Shown here: positions 45,367-54,712 of the stretch, in pieces | Layout: every line of letters starts with the position of its first letter | Position numbering within the stretch: position 1 is the stretch's first letter | Source of the DNA: Terrisporobacter petrolearius | Lineage (GTDB): Bacteria; Bacillota; Clostridia; Peptostreptococcales; Peptostreptococcaceae | Reading direction: 5' to 3' (one strand) | NCBI RefSeq assembly: GCF_032598785.1 | Contig: NZ_CP102984.1 | DNA length: 64,000 nt | Position numbers and translations under genes: made by a program | The notes under the pieces: model-generated | Databases searched by the model: none | What the model was told of the DNA's origin: nothing | The model's input: the letters and a program-made list of their open reading frames with translations, nothing else

Positions 45367-46248
45367 TTATACAATAGTTTTCCAAATTAATTTGTTGTCT
45401 ATAAATTCAGTATCAATTTTTCCTTCGTCATGTAGATATGATAAAAAGGAACGTACAGTACTACCTATTAAAACATATTGATTAAAATCCATTTTCAAAT
45501 TATAGAATGAAAATACCCTTTGTAAAATTTCTTCAAAGATTAAATTATCTTCACAAAATTCACAAATTTTATAACAAATCTCTTTTACTTTATTAATATT
45601 TATATCTGCTAAATAAGTAATATCTTCATATGTGTCTGAATGGGATGGAATAAATAACCTGCCTTTAAGGTTTTTTACTTTTTCTAATGTGTTTAAATAT
45701 TCTTTTACATCATAAATAAAAGATAGATGGTACTTATTTATTATATTTTCACCAAATAAACAATCACCAAGAAAATATATATTATCATCAGTTTTAATTC
45801 CAATCATTTGAAAAAAATGACCAGGAAGATTTATATATTCTAAGCCCTTTGGAAGATTATTATCCACATCACCAGTAATATTACTTGCTGTTGCCATTAA
45901 AAACTTATTTCTAAGTTCTTTGCAAGGATATCCTCCATATAAAAACGACGGCTCTAAAATAGGGTAGGAAGTAAAAGTATTTTCTATTGGTGTTGATATT
46001 ATTTGGCAGTTCCATTTTCTTTGTAAAAAATTATTACCGCCAATATGGTCTCCGTTGGAATGAGTATTAATTATAAGTTTTAAATTCCATTTATTTTCAT
46101 TTAAAATTTTATTTATTTTTCTTCCAGCATCTTTGTCATTACCACTGTCTATTAAACACACATCATTATCATTTATCTTATAAATTCCTATTTTTGCAGG
46201 ACTATTTATATAGTAGGTCTTTTCACCTGCTTGAACTAATTCATACAT
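45367..46248 (-). CDS. metallo-beta-lactamase-fold hydrolase
   Basis: A 293-residue MBL-fold protein. The metal motif reads NTHSNGDHIGGNNF: first His, then Asn in place of the second His, then Asp-His, as in some glyoxalase II-like groups. Further ligands are in LPGHFFQMIGI and FLGDCLFGEN. A C-terminal helical and winged-helix-like region (about 210-290) follows. Start ATG 46248 has AAGGAGGTG 5-6 nt upstream. Substrate unknown; may be a thioester or lactone hydrolase. Confidence 0.82.
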   Translation of the reverse strand: MYELVQAGEKTYYINSPAKIGIYKINDNDVCLIDSGNDKDAGRKINKILNENKWNLKLIINTHSNGDHIGGNNFLQRKWNCQIISTPIENTFTSYPILEPSFLYGGYPCKELRNKFLMATASNITGDVDNNLPKGLEYINLPGHFFQMIGIKTDDNIYFLGDCLFGENIINKYHLSFIYDVKEYLNTLEKVKNLKGRLFIPSHSDTYEDITYLADININKVKEICYKICEFCEDNLIFEEILQRVFSFYNLKMDFNQYVLIGSTVRSFLSYLHDEGKIDTEFIDNKLIWKTIV

Positions 46249-46461
46249 ATTAACACCTCCTTGTATCTTGCAAGTATATACAAAGATTGTATAGAAAATT
46301 CATTATTAAAACAACATAAGTTGAAAGTATACAAATTTGTAAGTATTAAGACAAGAAATTAATGAAATATTAATAATGAATTAAGGTATAATTAAGAAAA
46401 CTTTGCTATAATTCATAAATGTAATAAGGTAATCTATTTTGAAGTGAGTCAGGAGGGGAAA

Positions 46462-47829
46462 ATGAAGATGAATATAAAAAAAAACTTAAATAAAAGTAAG
46501 TATGATAATTATTCAAAAGAAAATGGTAGCTTAAATATAAAAGAAAATATTAATTATTTCACTATAGAAAAAGACAAAAAGGGTAACTGTCCTAAATGTG
46601 AAAATTCAGTTAGTAAAAACCATATTTATTGTAGCAACTGTGGTGAAGTTCTAGAAAATATTAAAAGTAAAAGAGAAAAATTTATAAACCAAGAAGGTGA
46701 AAAAACAAGATTTAAAGATATCGCATCGAATTTTGATTTAAGAAATGGATTGAAGGCAGCAGGTCTAGCTATTGCAATATTATTTGCTATTTCTTTAATC
46801 ATTAAATTAATATTATTTGGAAGTAATAATCAAATTAATGAACTAATAAATCCATTACATATTATGCTTTTTAGTAATTTAGCTAGTGTGAATATTTTTA
46901 TGTCCCTTTTTATGAATAGTGCTCAATCAAGTGTTAACTTTGGTCTTTTAATTTTATTAATATTACCAATTGTGTCACTAATACTACCATATAGAATGTT
47001 TGTTAAAACAAGAAATACATCTTTTATAGCTCATGTGAAAAATTCCTTAGGAGTAGCAATAATTTATGCTATTATGCTGTGTATAATATCTAAATTATCT
47101 CAAGTGGAAGTTAACTTGTCTAACGGATTTAGTAAAAATGGGTATGGGATTTTATTTGAATTTAGTACATTTAGTGTTTTATTTAAAGGATTCGTAATAA
47201 GTTTTATTTCTATGTTATTTATGGGGATAAAAAAAGAATATGAAAAAGAAAACATGGTTGCTAATTTATCAAAACTAGCTTTAAAAACTATTTTTACAGG
47301 ATATATAATAGTTTTTATAATATCTGTAGTACTTAATTTTGCTAATATTAATTACGTTTTTGATTTAGGATTAAACTCTTATGCAAATGATGTGTCTTTA
47401 GGTATACTTTTAAGCCAACTTTCCATGTATTTGTGGTCATTTGCAAATTTAGTGCCTGTAAGCCTTGGTAGTGGATATTTATCAATATTATCTTTATTTA
47501 ATTCAAATATTTCTTTAGATCTAATTTTACTTTTAGGGGCTATTATGGCTTTATCAGCTTTAATATTCATAATAGTTGGTTGTAAAATTGAAAGTAAATA
47601 TACGAGCAAAAATATAAAACCAGTGATAATCTTTAGTGGATGTTATGCAGTAATTATGGCTATAATTGGTTTTTTAACAACTATTTATATAGGAAATAAT
47701 GCCGCATCTATGCTAAGTTCTTTAAGCCCTATGCAATTGGGATTCAACTTTGTAATAGGGTTGATTGCTTCATATATATATAGCTTTATAATGACTTTAA
47801 TCGGTTATAAATTAAATATTTTTAATTAA
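46462..47829 (+). CDS. zinc-ribbon polytopic membrane protein
   Basis: About 455 residues. A hydrophilic N-terminus carries one zinc ribbon (CPKCENSVSKNHIYCSNCGE, about 45-65), followed by a charged linker and then about eight membrane helices. ATG 46462 follows AGGAGGGG; ATG 46468 is also possible and has better spacing. Forms an operon with the next gene (14-bp gap), which also carries zinc ribbons, suggesting two parts of one complex. No enzymatic motif is visible. I do not recognise a specific family beyond zinc-ribbon-domain membrane proteins. Confidence 0.7.
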   Translation: MKMNIKKNLNKSKYDNYSKENGSLNIKENINYFTIEKDKKGNCPKCENSVSKNHIYCSNCGEVLENIKSKREKFINQEGEKTRFKDIASNFDLRNGLKAAGLAIAILFAISLIIKLILFGSNNQINELINPLHIMLFSNLASVNIFMSLFMNSAQSSVNFGLLILLILPIVSLILPYRMFVKTRNTSFIAHVKNSLGVAIIYAIMLCIISKLSQVEVNLSNGFSKNGYGILFEFSTFSVLFKGFVISFISMLFMGIKKEYEKENMVANLSKLALKTIFTGYIIVFIISVVLNFANINYVFDLGLNSYANDVSLGILLSQLSMYLWSFANLVPVSLGSGYLSILSLFNSNISLDLILLLGAIMALSALIFIIVGCKIESKYTSKNIKPVIIFSGCYAVIMAIIGFLTTIYIGNNAASMLSSLSPMQLGFNFVIGLIASYIYSFIMTLIGYKLNIFN

Positions 47830-47843
47830 TTTGGAGGAAGAAA

Positions 47844-48527
47844 ATGAAGGATATTAAATTTTCTAATATACAAAAAGAATCAGAAAAAATAAAAATAAAA
47901 AAACATATAAATGATTATGAAGATTTAAAAGCACAAGCATTATTAAAATTAGGAATAATGACTTATGATAAAATAAGAAAAGGCGAAATGATTGACGAAG
48001 AGTTTAACTTATTATGTGATGAAATAAAGGATTTTGATATAGAAATTTATACAAAACATATGCAACTTAGAAATTTTGAAAATAAAAGTAACAAGATTGT
48101 TTGTAAATGTGGTTATATTGCTTTTAAAAATGAAAAGTTTTGTCCTCAATGTGGCAAAAGTTTAATTGAAAAAGAAAAATCTTATATAATTTGTAACCAT
48201 TGTAAACAAGAAACAGAAAAGGATTCAAACTTCTGTGTATGCTGTGGTAGTAAAATAAAAGAAGAAGCTACAAACTACTATGATGAAGTTTATTTTGTAA
48301 ATGAAGAAGCAAAGATTGATGATACTACAATTGAAGAAGTACCAGAAGTAAGCATGACAGATGAAGATTCTGGGAAGGAGTTTTTAAAGGAGAAAGAAGA
48401 AATAGCTTTAGAAGAAGATGATTTTCAAGATAAAATAGTAACAAATAACAGTGTAATAGAAACAGATTCTATAGAAATCGAAGGAAGAGAATTTTTAAAA
48501 GGTCACCAAGACAATAGATCAGAATAA
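47844..48527 (+). CDS. cytoplasmic double zinc-ribbon protein
   Basis: 227 residues. The N-terminal half is helical and charged; two zinc ribbons follow, CKCGYIAFKNEKFCPQCGK (about 90-108) and CNHCKQETEKDSNFCVCCGS (about 122-142). The C-terminal third is very acidic and probably disordered. TTGGAGGAAG precedes ATG. No membrane segment, unlike its partner upstream. Function unknown; possible adaptor or regulator of the membrane protein. Confidence 0.7.
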   Translation: MKDIKFSNIQKESEKIKIKKHINDYEDLKAQALLKLGIMTYDKIRKGEMIDEEFNLLCDEIKDFDIEIYTKHMQLRNFENKSNKIVCKCGYIAFKNEKFCPQCGKSLIEKEKSYIICNHCKQETEKDSNFCVCCGSKIKEEATNYYDEVYFVNEEAKIDDTTIEEVPEVSMTDEDSGKEFLKEKEEIALEEDDFQDKIVTNNSVIETDSIEIEGREFLKGHQDNRSE

Positions 48528-48531
48528 AATA

Positions 48532-48585
48532 AAAATAAGAGATGTGAGAAGTCAATAATCAAGCTTTTTATATCTCTTATTTTTG
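48532..48585 (+). terminator. rho-independent terminator with long loop
   Basis: Stem AAAAATAAGAGAT / ATCTCTTATTTTT around a 28-nt loop. Confidence 0.65.
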
Positions 48586-48729
48586 TATTATAGAAACTGT
48601 TATTTACAATATTGTAAATAATGATTATTATATTATAATAATTGTAAGAAATTTGATTTATTTATTAAGATGAAATGATTAAATTTATATGGTAGAATAT
48701 AATGTAGTGAAAAATTTTGGAGGGATAAT

Positions 48730-49599
48730 ATGAAAAAAAGGAAAGCAAAGTCAAACAGTGAAAGTGAATATGATACTTTTAGTATTACTATGGAGTTGGA
48801 AAGACCTTTGCTTTACAATGATGAAAATAATGCAGACAAAAATAATAAGCTAAACAAAGAGAATAAGTCACAAATAAGAAAAAAAAGAATTATAACTCTT
48901 TTAACTGTATTAACAATATTTGTAATAGGTTTTTTCATATGGCTAAGCAATGGATACTCTTTACAAAAAGAAGATATGAAGTATTTACAAGGTAACTCTA
49001 AAGTTGAGGTTACTGTAAAAGGAGATTACACATACTTTACTCCCAAGAATGTAAGTGCAACAAAAGGATTTATTTTTTACCCTGGAGTAAGAGTAGATTC
49101 ATCATCTTATGCAAAGTTATGTAATGATGTTGCAAGTTATGGGTACAAGGTAGTAGCTGTAGATATGCCTTTTAATTATGCTAATTTTGGAAAAAACAAG
49201 GCGAATAAAGTAATTGAAGATAATCCTAAAATTACAAAATGGGTTATAGGTGGAGATTCTCTAGGTGGAACTGTTGCTTGTGAATATGCTGTAAACAATA
49301 AAAATGTTGAAGGAATAGTATTAATATCATCATATCCAAGAGACAATATAAGTGAACTAGGTTTCAAAGTGTTATCTCTTTGGGGAAGCAAAGATAATGT
49401 TGTAGATTATAAAGAATTAATTAATTCTAAAGGACAACTACCAAAAGATACAAAATATGTAGAAATAGAGGGAGCTAATCATTCACAATTTGCTAATTAT
49501 GGCATGTATGGTGGAGATGGAGAGGCTTTAATAAGTAGGGATGAACAAATGGATATAACAGTGAGAAATATAGTTAATTTTTTATATAATATACAATAA
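48730..49599 (+). CDS. membrane-anchored alpha/beta hydrolase
   Basis: 289 residues. A charged cytoplasmic N-terminus (1-55), one membrane helix (about 56-74, IITLLTVLTIFVIGFFIWL) and an alpha/beta-hydrolase domain of dienelactone-hydrolase/YdeN-like type follow. The nucleophile elbow is GGDSLGGTVA; Asp in LWGSKDNVV and His in EGANHSQF complete the triad. TTGGAGGGA precedes ATG. The stop codon is immediately beside the left end of an IS256-family element, but the domain looks complete. Substrate unknown. Confidence 0.85.
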   Translation: MKKRKAKSNSESEYDTFSITMELERPLLYNDENNADKNNKLNKENKSQIRKKRIITLLTVLTIFVIGFFIWLSNGYSLQKEDMKYLQGNSKVEVTVKGDYTYFTPKNVSATKGFIFYPGVRVDSSSYAKLCNDVASYGYKVVAVDMPFNYANFGKNKANKVIEDNPKITKWVIGGDSLGGTVACEYAVNNKNVEGIVLISSYPRDNISELGFKVLSLWGSKDNVVDYKELINSKGQLPKDTKYVEIEGANHSQFANYGMYGGDGEALISRDEQMDITVRNIVNFLYNIQ

Positions 49600-49600
49600 T

Positions 49601-51102
49601 AAAAGAGTTTGCATTTGCAAAGAGTGTGTGAAAAAAACTCTGTAAATAACAAAATTCAACAGCTTTCTATGATAATATTTAATTATTATAGGAGGCTGTT
49701 TTATTATGGGAAAAAGAAAACAAAAGCTTAGCGAAGGAAAAAGAAATATCATAGCAAATTTAATTGAAGAGTATGATATTCAAAGCGCTGAAGATATACA
49801 AGAAGCCTTAAAAGATCTACTTGGCGGAACTATAGAGAGCATGCTTAAGGCGGAGCTAGATAATCACTTAGGGTATGAACCTTATGAAAGAACTGAATCT
49901 AGTAATTCACGTAACGGTAGTAAGCCTAAAATGGTTAGAAGCCAATATGGTGAATTTGAAATTGATGTACCACAAGACCGCGAAAATACTTTTGAGCCAC
50001 AGTTAGTAAAAAAAAGACAAAAAGACATTTCAAGTATCGAACAAAAAATAATTTCTATGTATGCTAGAGGGCTATCAACTCGTCAAATCTCAGATCAAAT
50101 TGATGATATATATGGATTTGAAGTTAGCGAAGGTATGGTCTCTGATATAACCGATAGGTTACTTCCTGAAATAAAAGATTGGCAACAGCGTCCGCTGAGT
50201 GAGGTTTATCCTATAATATTTATTGATGCTGTTCATTTTTCGGTGAGAGATAATCATGTAATTAAAAAACTAGCAGCGTATATTATCCTTGGGGTGAATG
50301 AAAATGGTAAAAAAGAGGTTCTAAGTATTCAAATTGGTCAAAATGAAAGCAGTAAATATTGGTTAGGAATTTTAAATGAATTAAAAAATAGAGGTGTTAA
50401 AGATATTTTAATACTTTGTGCGGATGGACTTACAGGTATAAAAGATTCAATTAATGTAGCCTTTCCAAATACAGAATACCAAAGATGTATAGTTCATCAA
50501 GTGCGTAACACTTTAAAACATGTATCAGATAAAGATAAAAAAGAATTTGCAAAGGATTTAAAATCAATTTATCATGCTTCAAATGAAGAACAAGGACATG
50601 CGATTATGCTTAGTGTAACAGAAAAATGGCAAAATCATTATCCAAATGCCATGAAAAGTTGGTCAACTAACTGGGATGCTATTTGTCCAATTTTTAAATT
50701 TTCTGCAGACGTTCGTAAAGTTATATATACAACTAATGCAATTGAAAGTCTCAATAGTAGCTATCGCCGTTTAAATCGTCAACGTAGCGTTTTTCCAAGT
50801 GATGTATCATTACTTAAAGCATTGTATTTAGCTACTTTTGAAGCAACAAAAAAATGGACCTTACCCCTTAGAAATTGGGGCAAAGTTTATGGTGAATTAT
50901 CAATAATGTATGAAGGAAGACTTATTTAAAAAACAAATTATTTCTAAAAAAACACCTTTTTACAAGGTGTACTTGACATGCAATTAAATTGGAATTACAT
51001 TCAAATTAAGGCATGGATACATAATTTTCATATCCATGCCTTAATAAACTTATCATAGAAAGCTATTTACAGAAAAAACTTCACAGTCTCGCAAACTCTT
51101 TT
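49601..51102 (+). mobile_element. IS256-family insertion sequence, apparently intact
   Basis: Imperfect inverted ends: AAAAGAGTTTGC at 49601 and its complement ending at 51102, continuing with shared CTGTAAATA and AGCTTTCTATGATAA inside both ends. Length about 1.5 kb with one full transposase gene. It sits between two convergent genes (the alpha/beta hydrolase and the spoVB-like gene) and appears not to disrupt either. I could not find a clear 8-9 bp target duplication, so the exact ends may be off by several bases. Confidence 0.8.
49706..50929 (+). CDS. IS256-family transposase (mutator type)
   Basis: 407 residues, full length for the family. The DDE triad is visible: Asp in IFIDAVHFSV, Asp in LCADGLTGIKDSI and Glu in TTNAIESLNSSYRRLN. 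The N-terminal region LLGGTIESMLKAELDNHLGY is characteristic. GGAGGCTG precedes ATG. No internal stop or frameshift, so the element may be mobile. A small hairpin terminator follows near 50949-50972. Confidence 0.95.
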   Translation: MGKRKQKLSEGKRNIIANLIEEYDIQSAEDIQEALKDLLGGTIESMLKAELDNHLGYEPYERTESSNSRNGSKPKMVRSQYGEFEIDVPQDRENTFEPQLVKKRQKDISSIEQKIISMYARGLSTRQISDQIDDIYGFEVSEGMVSDITDRLLPEIKDWQQRPLSEVYPIIFIDAVHFSVRDNHVIKKLAAYIILGVNENGKKEVLSIQIGQNESSKYWLGILNELKNRGVKDILILCADGLTGIKDSINVAFPNTEYQRCIVHQVRNTLKHVSDKDKKEFAKDLKSIYHASNEEQGHAIMLSVTEKWQNHYPNAMKSWSTNWDAICPIFKFSADVRKVIYTTNAIESLNSSYRRLNRQRSVFPSDVSLLKALYLATFEATKKWTLPLRNWGKVYGELSIMYEGRLI

Positions 51103-51107
51103 ATATT

Positions 51108-52676
51108 TTATATTTGTTTGTAAAGTCCCATAGTCTCCCATTTTCCTTTTTTTACATCTTTTTTAAATCCATCTGCAAACCATTGAAGGTCTCTTCCTCT
51201 AATTGCCTTAAATAAAATAAGCATAATAAAGTAAATAAATAAATCTAATACTATACTTACAAATACAGAGCTTTCAATATGTAAACAATAAAGAATAATC
51301 TTTGTTGCATAACTAGATAAGGTTACGGATAAAGCTGGTTTTAAAATCCAGTCAAGTATATCAAATTTTAGTTTTGTTACTTTCAATATTTTTATTACAC
51401 CTAAGGATGTATTAAATGTTGTACTTATAAACAAAACTAATACAAAACCTTTTATTCCATATTTAGGGATTAAAAAGGTTATAGCACTAATTCTCACAAA
51501 CATGTCAATTATATTGTACTTTAAAGTTGTAACTTGCAAGTCTAGAGCGTTTAAACTACCATCTACTATTCTGTCTAAGTACATAAATGGAATTAAAGGA
51601 GCTAAAATCTTAAGTAAATATCCCACTTCTTCACTTTTATAAAGTCCTACTCCTAATTCATTGGAAAATACAATAAATATTCCTGTGGCAAATATTGCAA
51701 TAAGCATAGTAAATTTAATTACCTTAGAGATTATATAATTTACCATGTTTTTTTTATTTAAAGCATTTGCCTCTGCAATTTCTGGAATAATTAATGTTGA
51801 AAAAGAAGCTAAGAATATGGAAGGAAATAAAAGTAGAGGCATTGCCATTCCTTTTACCATACCAAAAATTGATAGTGACATAGACCCTGAAGAGCCGTAA
51901 AGCCTTAAAGACCTTGGTATTAAAATATCCTCTACAGTCTTTAATGAAGTTTGGATATATGAACTAAAAGCCAAAGGTATGGCAACTCTTGTAATTTTAA
52001 AAAAAGAATATTTATTTTTATTACTTTTACAAAATGTAAAATGCTTTTTTTCGAATATGTATAATATGTAAGAATAAAATGCAGCGCATATACATCCAAT
52101 AGAATTTCCTACACAAATAAGAGCACAAGTATAATCTAATCTACCTGTTGAAAAAGATGCTATGCATAAAGATACAATACTTATCATCACTAATGTTTCA
52201 ATAATATCTGCACTTATACATTTTATTACTTTTCTACAGCCGTAGAAGTATCCATTTAAACAACAAGATATTCCAACAAAAGGTAGGGAACAAGACAAAA
52301 TTTTTAATGGAATAATTGCCCTTTTATCTTGAATCCATGTTATTGATATAAACTCTGATAAGTTAAATAATAAAATTCCTGTTAATATACTGAAAAATAA
52401 AGTGTATAAAAGACCTTTTATAATAATGTTTTTTACTAAATGTTCATTGCCTTTTCCTAGCTCTTCTGCAACAAGTCTTGTCATAGTAACTCTTATACCA
52501 GAGATAGCTAGTGTTTGGCATACAACGTTAATACTCATAATAAGTTGGAATAAACCCATACCCTCTGCACCAATTTTATTAGATAGATATACCCGAAAAG
52601 CCATACCTATAAAACCTAGACTCATAGTTGAAGCGGTGAGTAATATGACGTTTATCAGTAAGTTTCTTCTTTTCAT
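51108..52676 (-). CDS. SpoVB-like MOP-family flippase
   Basis: A 522-residue polytopic membrane protein with about 14 helices. The N-terminal segment LGFIGMAFRVYLSNKIGAEG then MGLFQLIMSI is typical of stage V sporulation protein B and related polysaccharide/lipid flippases. SpoVB moves lipid-linked peptidoglycan precursor for spore cortex synthesis. The start at 52676 has AAGGAGATAATT upstream. Divergent from the sigma-factor gene. Several SpoVB paralogues exist in such genomes, so this one's exact role is uncertain. Confidence 0.83.
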   Translation of the reverse strand: MKRRNLLINVILLTASTMSLGFIGMAFRVYLSNKIGAEGMGLFQLIMSINVVCQTLAISGIRVTMTRLVAEELGKGNEHLVKNIIIKGLLYTLFFSILTGILLFNLSEFISITWIQDKRAIIPLKILSCSLPFVGISCCLNGYFYGCRKVIKCISADIIETLVMISIVSLCIASFSTGRLDYTCALICVGNSIGCICAAFYSYILYIFEKKHFTFCKSNKNKYSFFKITRVAIPLAFSSYIQTSLKTVEDILIPRSLRLYGSSGSMSLSIFGMVKGMAMPLLLFPSIFLASFSTLIIPEIAEANALNKKNMVNYIISKVIKFTMLIAIFATGIFIVFSNELGVGLYKSEEVGYLLKILAPLIPFMYLDRIVDGSLNALDLQVTTLKYNIIDMFVRISAITFLIPKYGIKGFVLVLFISTTFNTSLGVIKILKVTKLKFDILDWILKPALSVTLSSYATKIILYCLHIESSVFVSIVLDLFIYFIMLILFKAIRGRDLQWFADGFKKDVKKGKWETMGLYKQI

Positions 52677-52886
52677 AATTATCTCCTTGTAAATATAGAA
52701 AATATTATTTTAAATTTATATATTATTTATATGCTCTAAAGACAATAAAAAGTATAAATAAAATATCTATTTAAATTTACAATTCTTGAAGATAATTGTA
52801 AAAAAGTGTAAAATAACTTAAAGGGAATATTTAAAAATGCTGACATTTTTTATTGGAAGTGATTCATTTGAGAGGAGATTTTTATT

Positions 52887-53399
52887 ATGGGGACTTTATT
52901 CGAAAAAGTTATTGGCAATGAAAAAAAAGCCTTTAAAAAGCTTATGATAAAAAATAGTGAATATATATATAAATTAGCTTTTCTTCACACTAAGTATGAA
53001 GAGGATGCACAGAAAATAATGAAAAGAACTGTTCTTTATATTAACGATAATTTTCGTATGTTATCTAAATATGAAAGTTTTGAAAAATATATGACGAAGG
53101 TTACTATAAAGCACATAAACGAATATTTAGAAGAAATAGGAATGGTAGAACAAGACGATAATGAAGGCTTATTAGATGAAAATGGATACATTGATATATT
53201 TAAAGGAATAGATTTATTAGATATCCATTTGAAAAATGTAGTTGTTTTAATATATTTTTATAATATGTCTTATAAGGATGTTGGAGAAATTCTTAATATG
53301 GATGAAAGTACTGTGAAATTGTATCTTAGAAATTCCTTGAAATTCATGAAAGATAATATAAAGGGGGATTTTGAAGATGACAAATGTGAAGCCAGATAA
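52887..53399 (+). CDS. sigma-70 family RNA polymerase sigma factor (ECF-like)
   Basis: 170 residues with a region 2-like N-terminus (FEKVIGNEKKAFKKLMIKNS, about 1-75) and a region 4 HTH (about 115-160: VLIYFYNMSYKDVGEILNMD with ESTVKLYLRNSL). GAGGAGATTT precedes ATG. It overlaps by 23 bp with the next gene, which encodes a membrane protein that may act as its partner or anti-sigma factor. The trigger is unknown. Region 2 is divergent, so recognition specificity cannot be inferred. Confidence 0.83.
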   Translation: MGTLFEKVIGNEKKAFKKLMIKNSEYIYKLAFLHTKYEEDAQKIMKRTVLYINDNFRMLSKYESFEKYMTKVTIKHINEYLEEIGMVEQDDNEGLLDENGYIDIFKGIDLLDIHLKNVVVLIYFYNMSYKDVGEILNMDESTVKLYLRNSLKFMKDNIKGDFEDDKCEAR

Positions 53400-54138
53400 T
53401 GACCTTTTGAGCAATATAGATTTTGATAGTCTGGAAATAGAAAAAAATATTGATGAAGATATAGATAAGTATATAAAGGAATTTAATGTAAATAATGCAG
53501 ATCTTGATTTAATACATATTCCAAATAATCTTAAATCTAGCATAAAAATACCTTTTAAAGAATTAAAAAAGGAAAAAAGAAAAAATCTAAGATATAAAAC
53601 ATTGGATCTTATTCTTGTATTCATAATTTTATTACCAGTAATAGGAGTAATTTATCCAAATGTATTTATAAAAGCTCCAAAAGTATATGGTGTTTTTGAA
53701 AATATAAATGAATTTATTAAAATTGATAACTTAAAATCATTCATTGGTATTGGAAAAGAAATTATTGAAGGGAGTAAATCTTCTTCTGTAGAAACTATTT
53801 ATATAAAAGAGAAAGAAATAAAAAAACCAAAAGGTAATAATGAAGCAATTAAACTTATTCATTCTCTAGCAAATACTTTAGTTCAAGCTGAATATAAATG
53901 GCAGTGCAGTGAAGTTACGCCTAAAACCATAGATTTGGCTTTGGATGGTGTTGAAGAAATTAAAGATGATTATGATAGAATGCATCTAAGAAACTCTTTA
54001 ACAAAATGGAAATCTGGAGATTTCTCAAATGCAGTAGAGGTGCATAATTATGTATGGGAAATGCTTGATGGAAATGTTGGTAAGGCAGAAGTATTAGATA
54101 AGGATAAGATACAAAGCGTTCTAAATGAGTATTACTAA
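53377..54138 (+). CDS. single-pass membrane protein with DUF6241-like domain, putative sigma-factor partner
   Basis: 253 residues from ATG 53377, nine bases after AAGGGGG inside the end of the sigma gene. A cytoplasmic N-terminus (about 1-72), one membrane helix (about 73-93, LDLILVFIILLPVIGVIYP) and an extracellular C-terminal domain follow. The latter, AEYKWQCSEVTPKTIDLALD then LTKWKSGDFSNAVEVHNYVW, resembles DUF6241. The overlap and topology suggest an anti-sigma or sensor role, but no zinc anti-sigma motif is present. Confidence 0.7.
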   Translation: MTNVKPDNDLLSNIDFDSLEIEKNIDEDIDKYIKEFNVNNADLDLIHIPNNLKSSIKIPFKELKKEKRKNLRYKTLDLILVFIILLPVIGVIYPNVFIKAPKVYGVFENINEFIKIDNLKSFIGIGKEIIEGSKSSSVETIYIKEKEIKKPKGNNEAIKLIHSLANTLVQAEYKWQCSEVTPKTIDLALDGVEEIKDDYDRMHLRNSLTKWKSGDFSNAVEVHNYVWEMLDGNVGKAEVLDKDKIQSVLNEYY

Positions 54139-54153
54139 ATGAAGGAGATAAAA

Positions 54154-54645
54154 ATGGAAAAAAAATTAAATCATTTTGATTCGAATGGAAATGCTATAAT
54201 GGTAGATGTTACAGAAAAAAATATTACACAAAGACAAGCAATAGCAAGTGGAAAAATATTTGTAAATGATGAAACATATAAAAAGATAGTTGAAGGAAAT
54301 ATGGCAAAAGGAGATGTTCTTGGAGTAGCTAGAGTAGCAGGAATAATGGCTACTAAAAAAACATCAGATTTAATTCCTATGTGTCACCCTTTAATGTTAA
54401 CAAAGTCTAAAATAGATTTTGAATTTAATGAAGAAGAAAAAAGTATTACAGCTATTTCTTTAGTTAAATTAGCAGGTAAGACTGGGGTAGAAATGGAAGC
54501 GTTAACTGGGGTTAATGTGGCGCTTTTAACTATTTATGATATGTGTAAGGCTATAGATAAAAATATGGTAATCTCGGATATTCATTTAGTTGAAAAAACT
54601 GGCGGAAAATCTGGAAAGTTTGTATTCCAAGGAATTGATAAATAA
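54154..54645 (+). CDS. moaC: cyclic pyranopterin monophosphate synthase
   Basis: 163 residues. MoaC works with MoaA to turn GTP into cyclic pyranopterin monophosphate in molybdenum cofactor synthesis. Motifs: PMCHPL with the catalytic Cys/His, KLAGKTGVEMEALTGVNVAL with Glu and the Lys, and KTGGKSG at the C-terminus. ATG 54154 follows AAGGAGATA; the first ATG at 54139 is upstream of that ribosome site. No other moa genes are in the window, so it is an isolated member. It is 15 bp after the DUF6241 gene. Confidence 0.95.
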   Translation: MEKKLNHFDSNGNAIMVDVTEKNITQRQAIASGKIFVNDETYKKIVEGNMAKGDVLGVARVAGIMATKKTSDLIPMCHPLMLTKSKIDFEFNEEEKSITAISLVKLAGKTGVEMEALTGVNVALLTIYDMCKAIDKNMVISDIHLVEKTGGKSGKFVFQGIDK

Positions 54646-54686
54646 AAATAAGCTCTATTATCTTCTTAGATAGTAGAGCTTATTTT
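54645..54686. terminator. bidirectional terminator
   Basis: Stem AAAATAAGCTCTA / TAGAGCTTATTTT with a 16-nt loop, partly self-pairing (CTT/AAG type); between convergent moaC and the ProX-like gene. Confidence 0.85.
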
Positions 54687-54712
54687 CATAAATTTATAAA
54701 ATAATTTTATCA

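Noticed and set aside
49592..51111. Target-site duplication around the IS256 element
   Set aside because: The flanking 8-9 bp on the two sides do not match under any boundary I tried.
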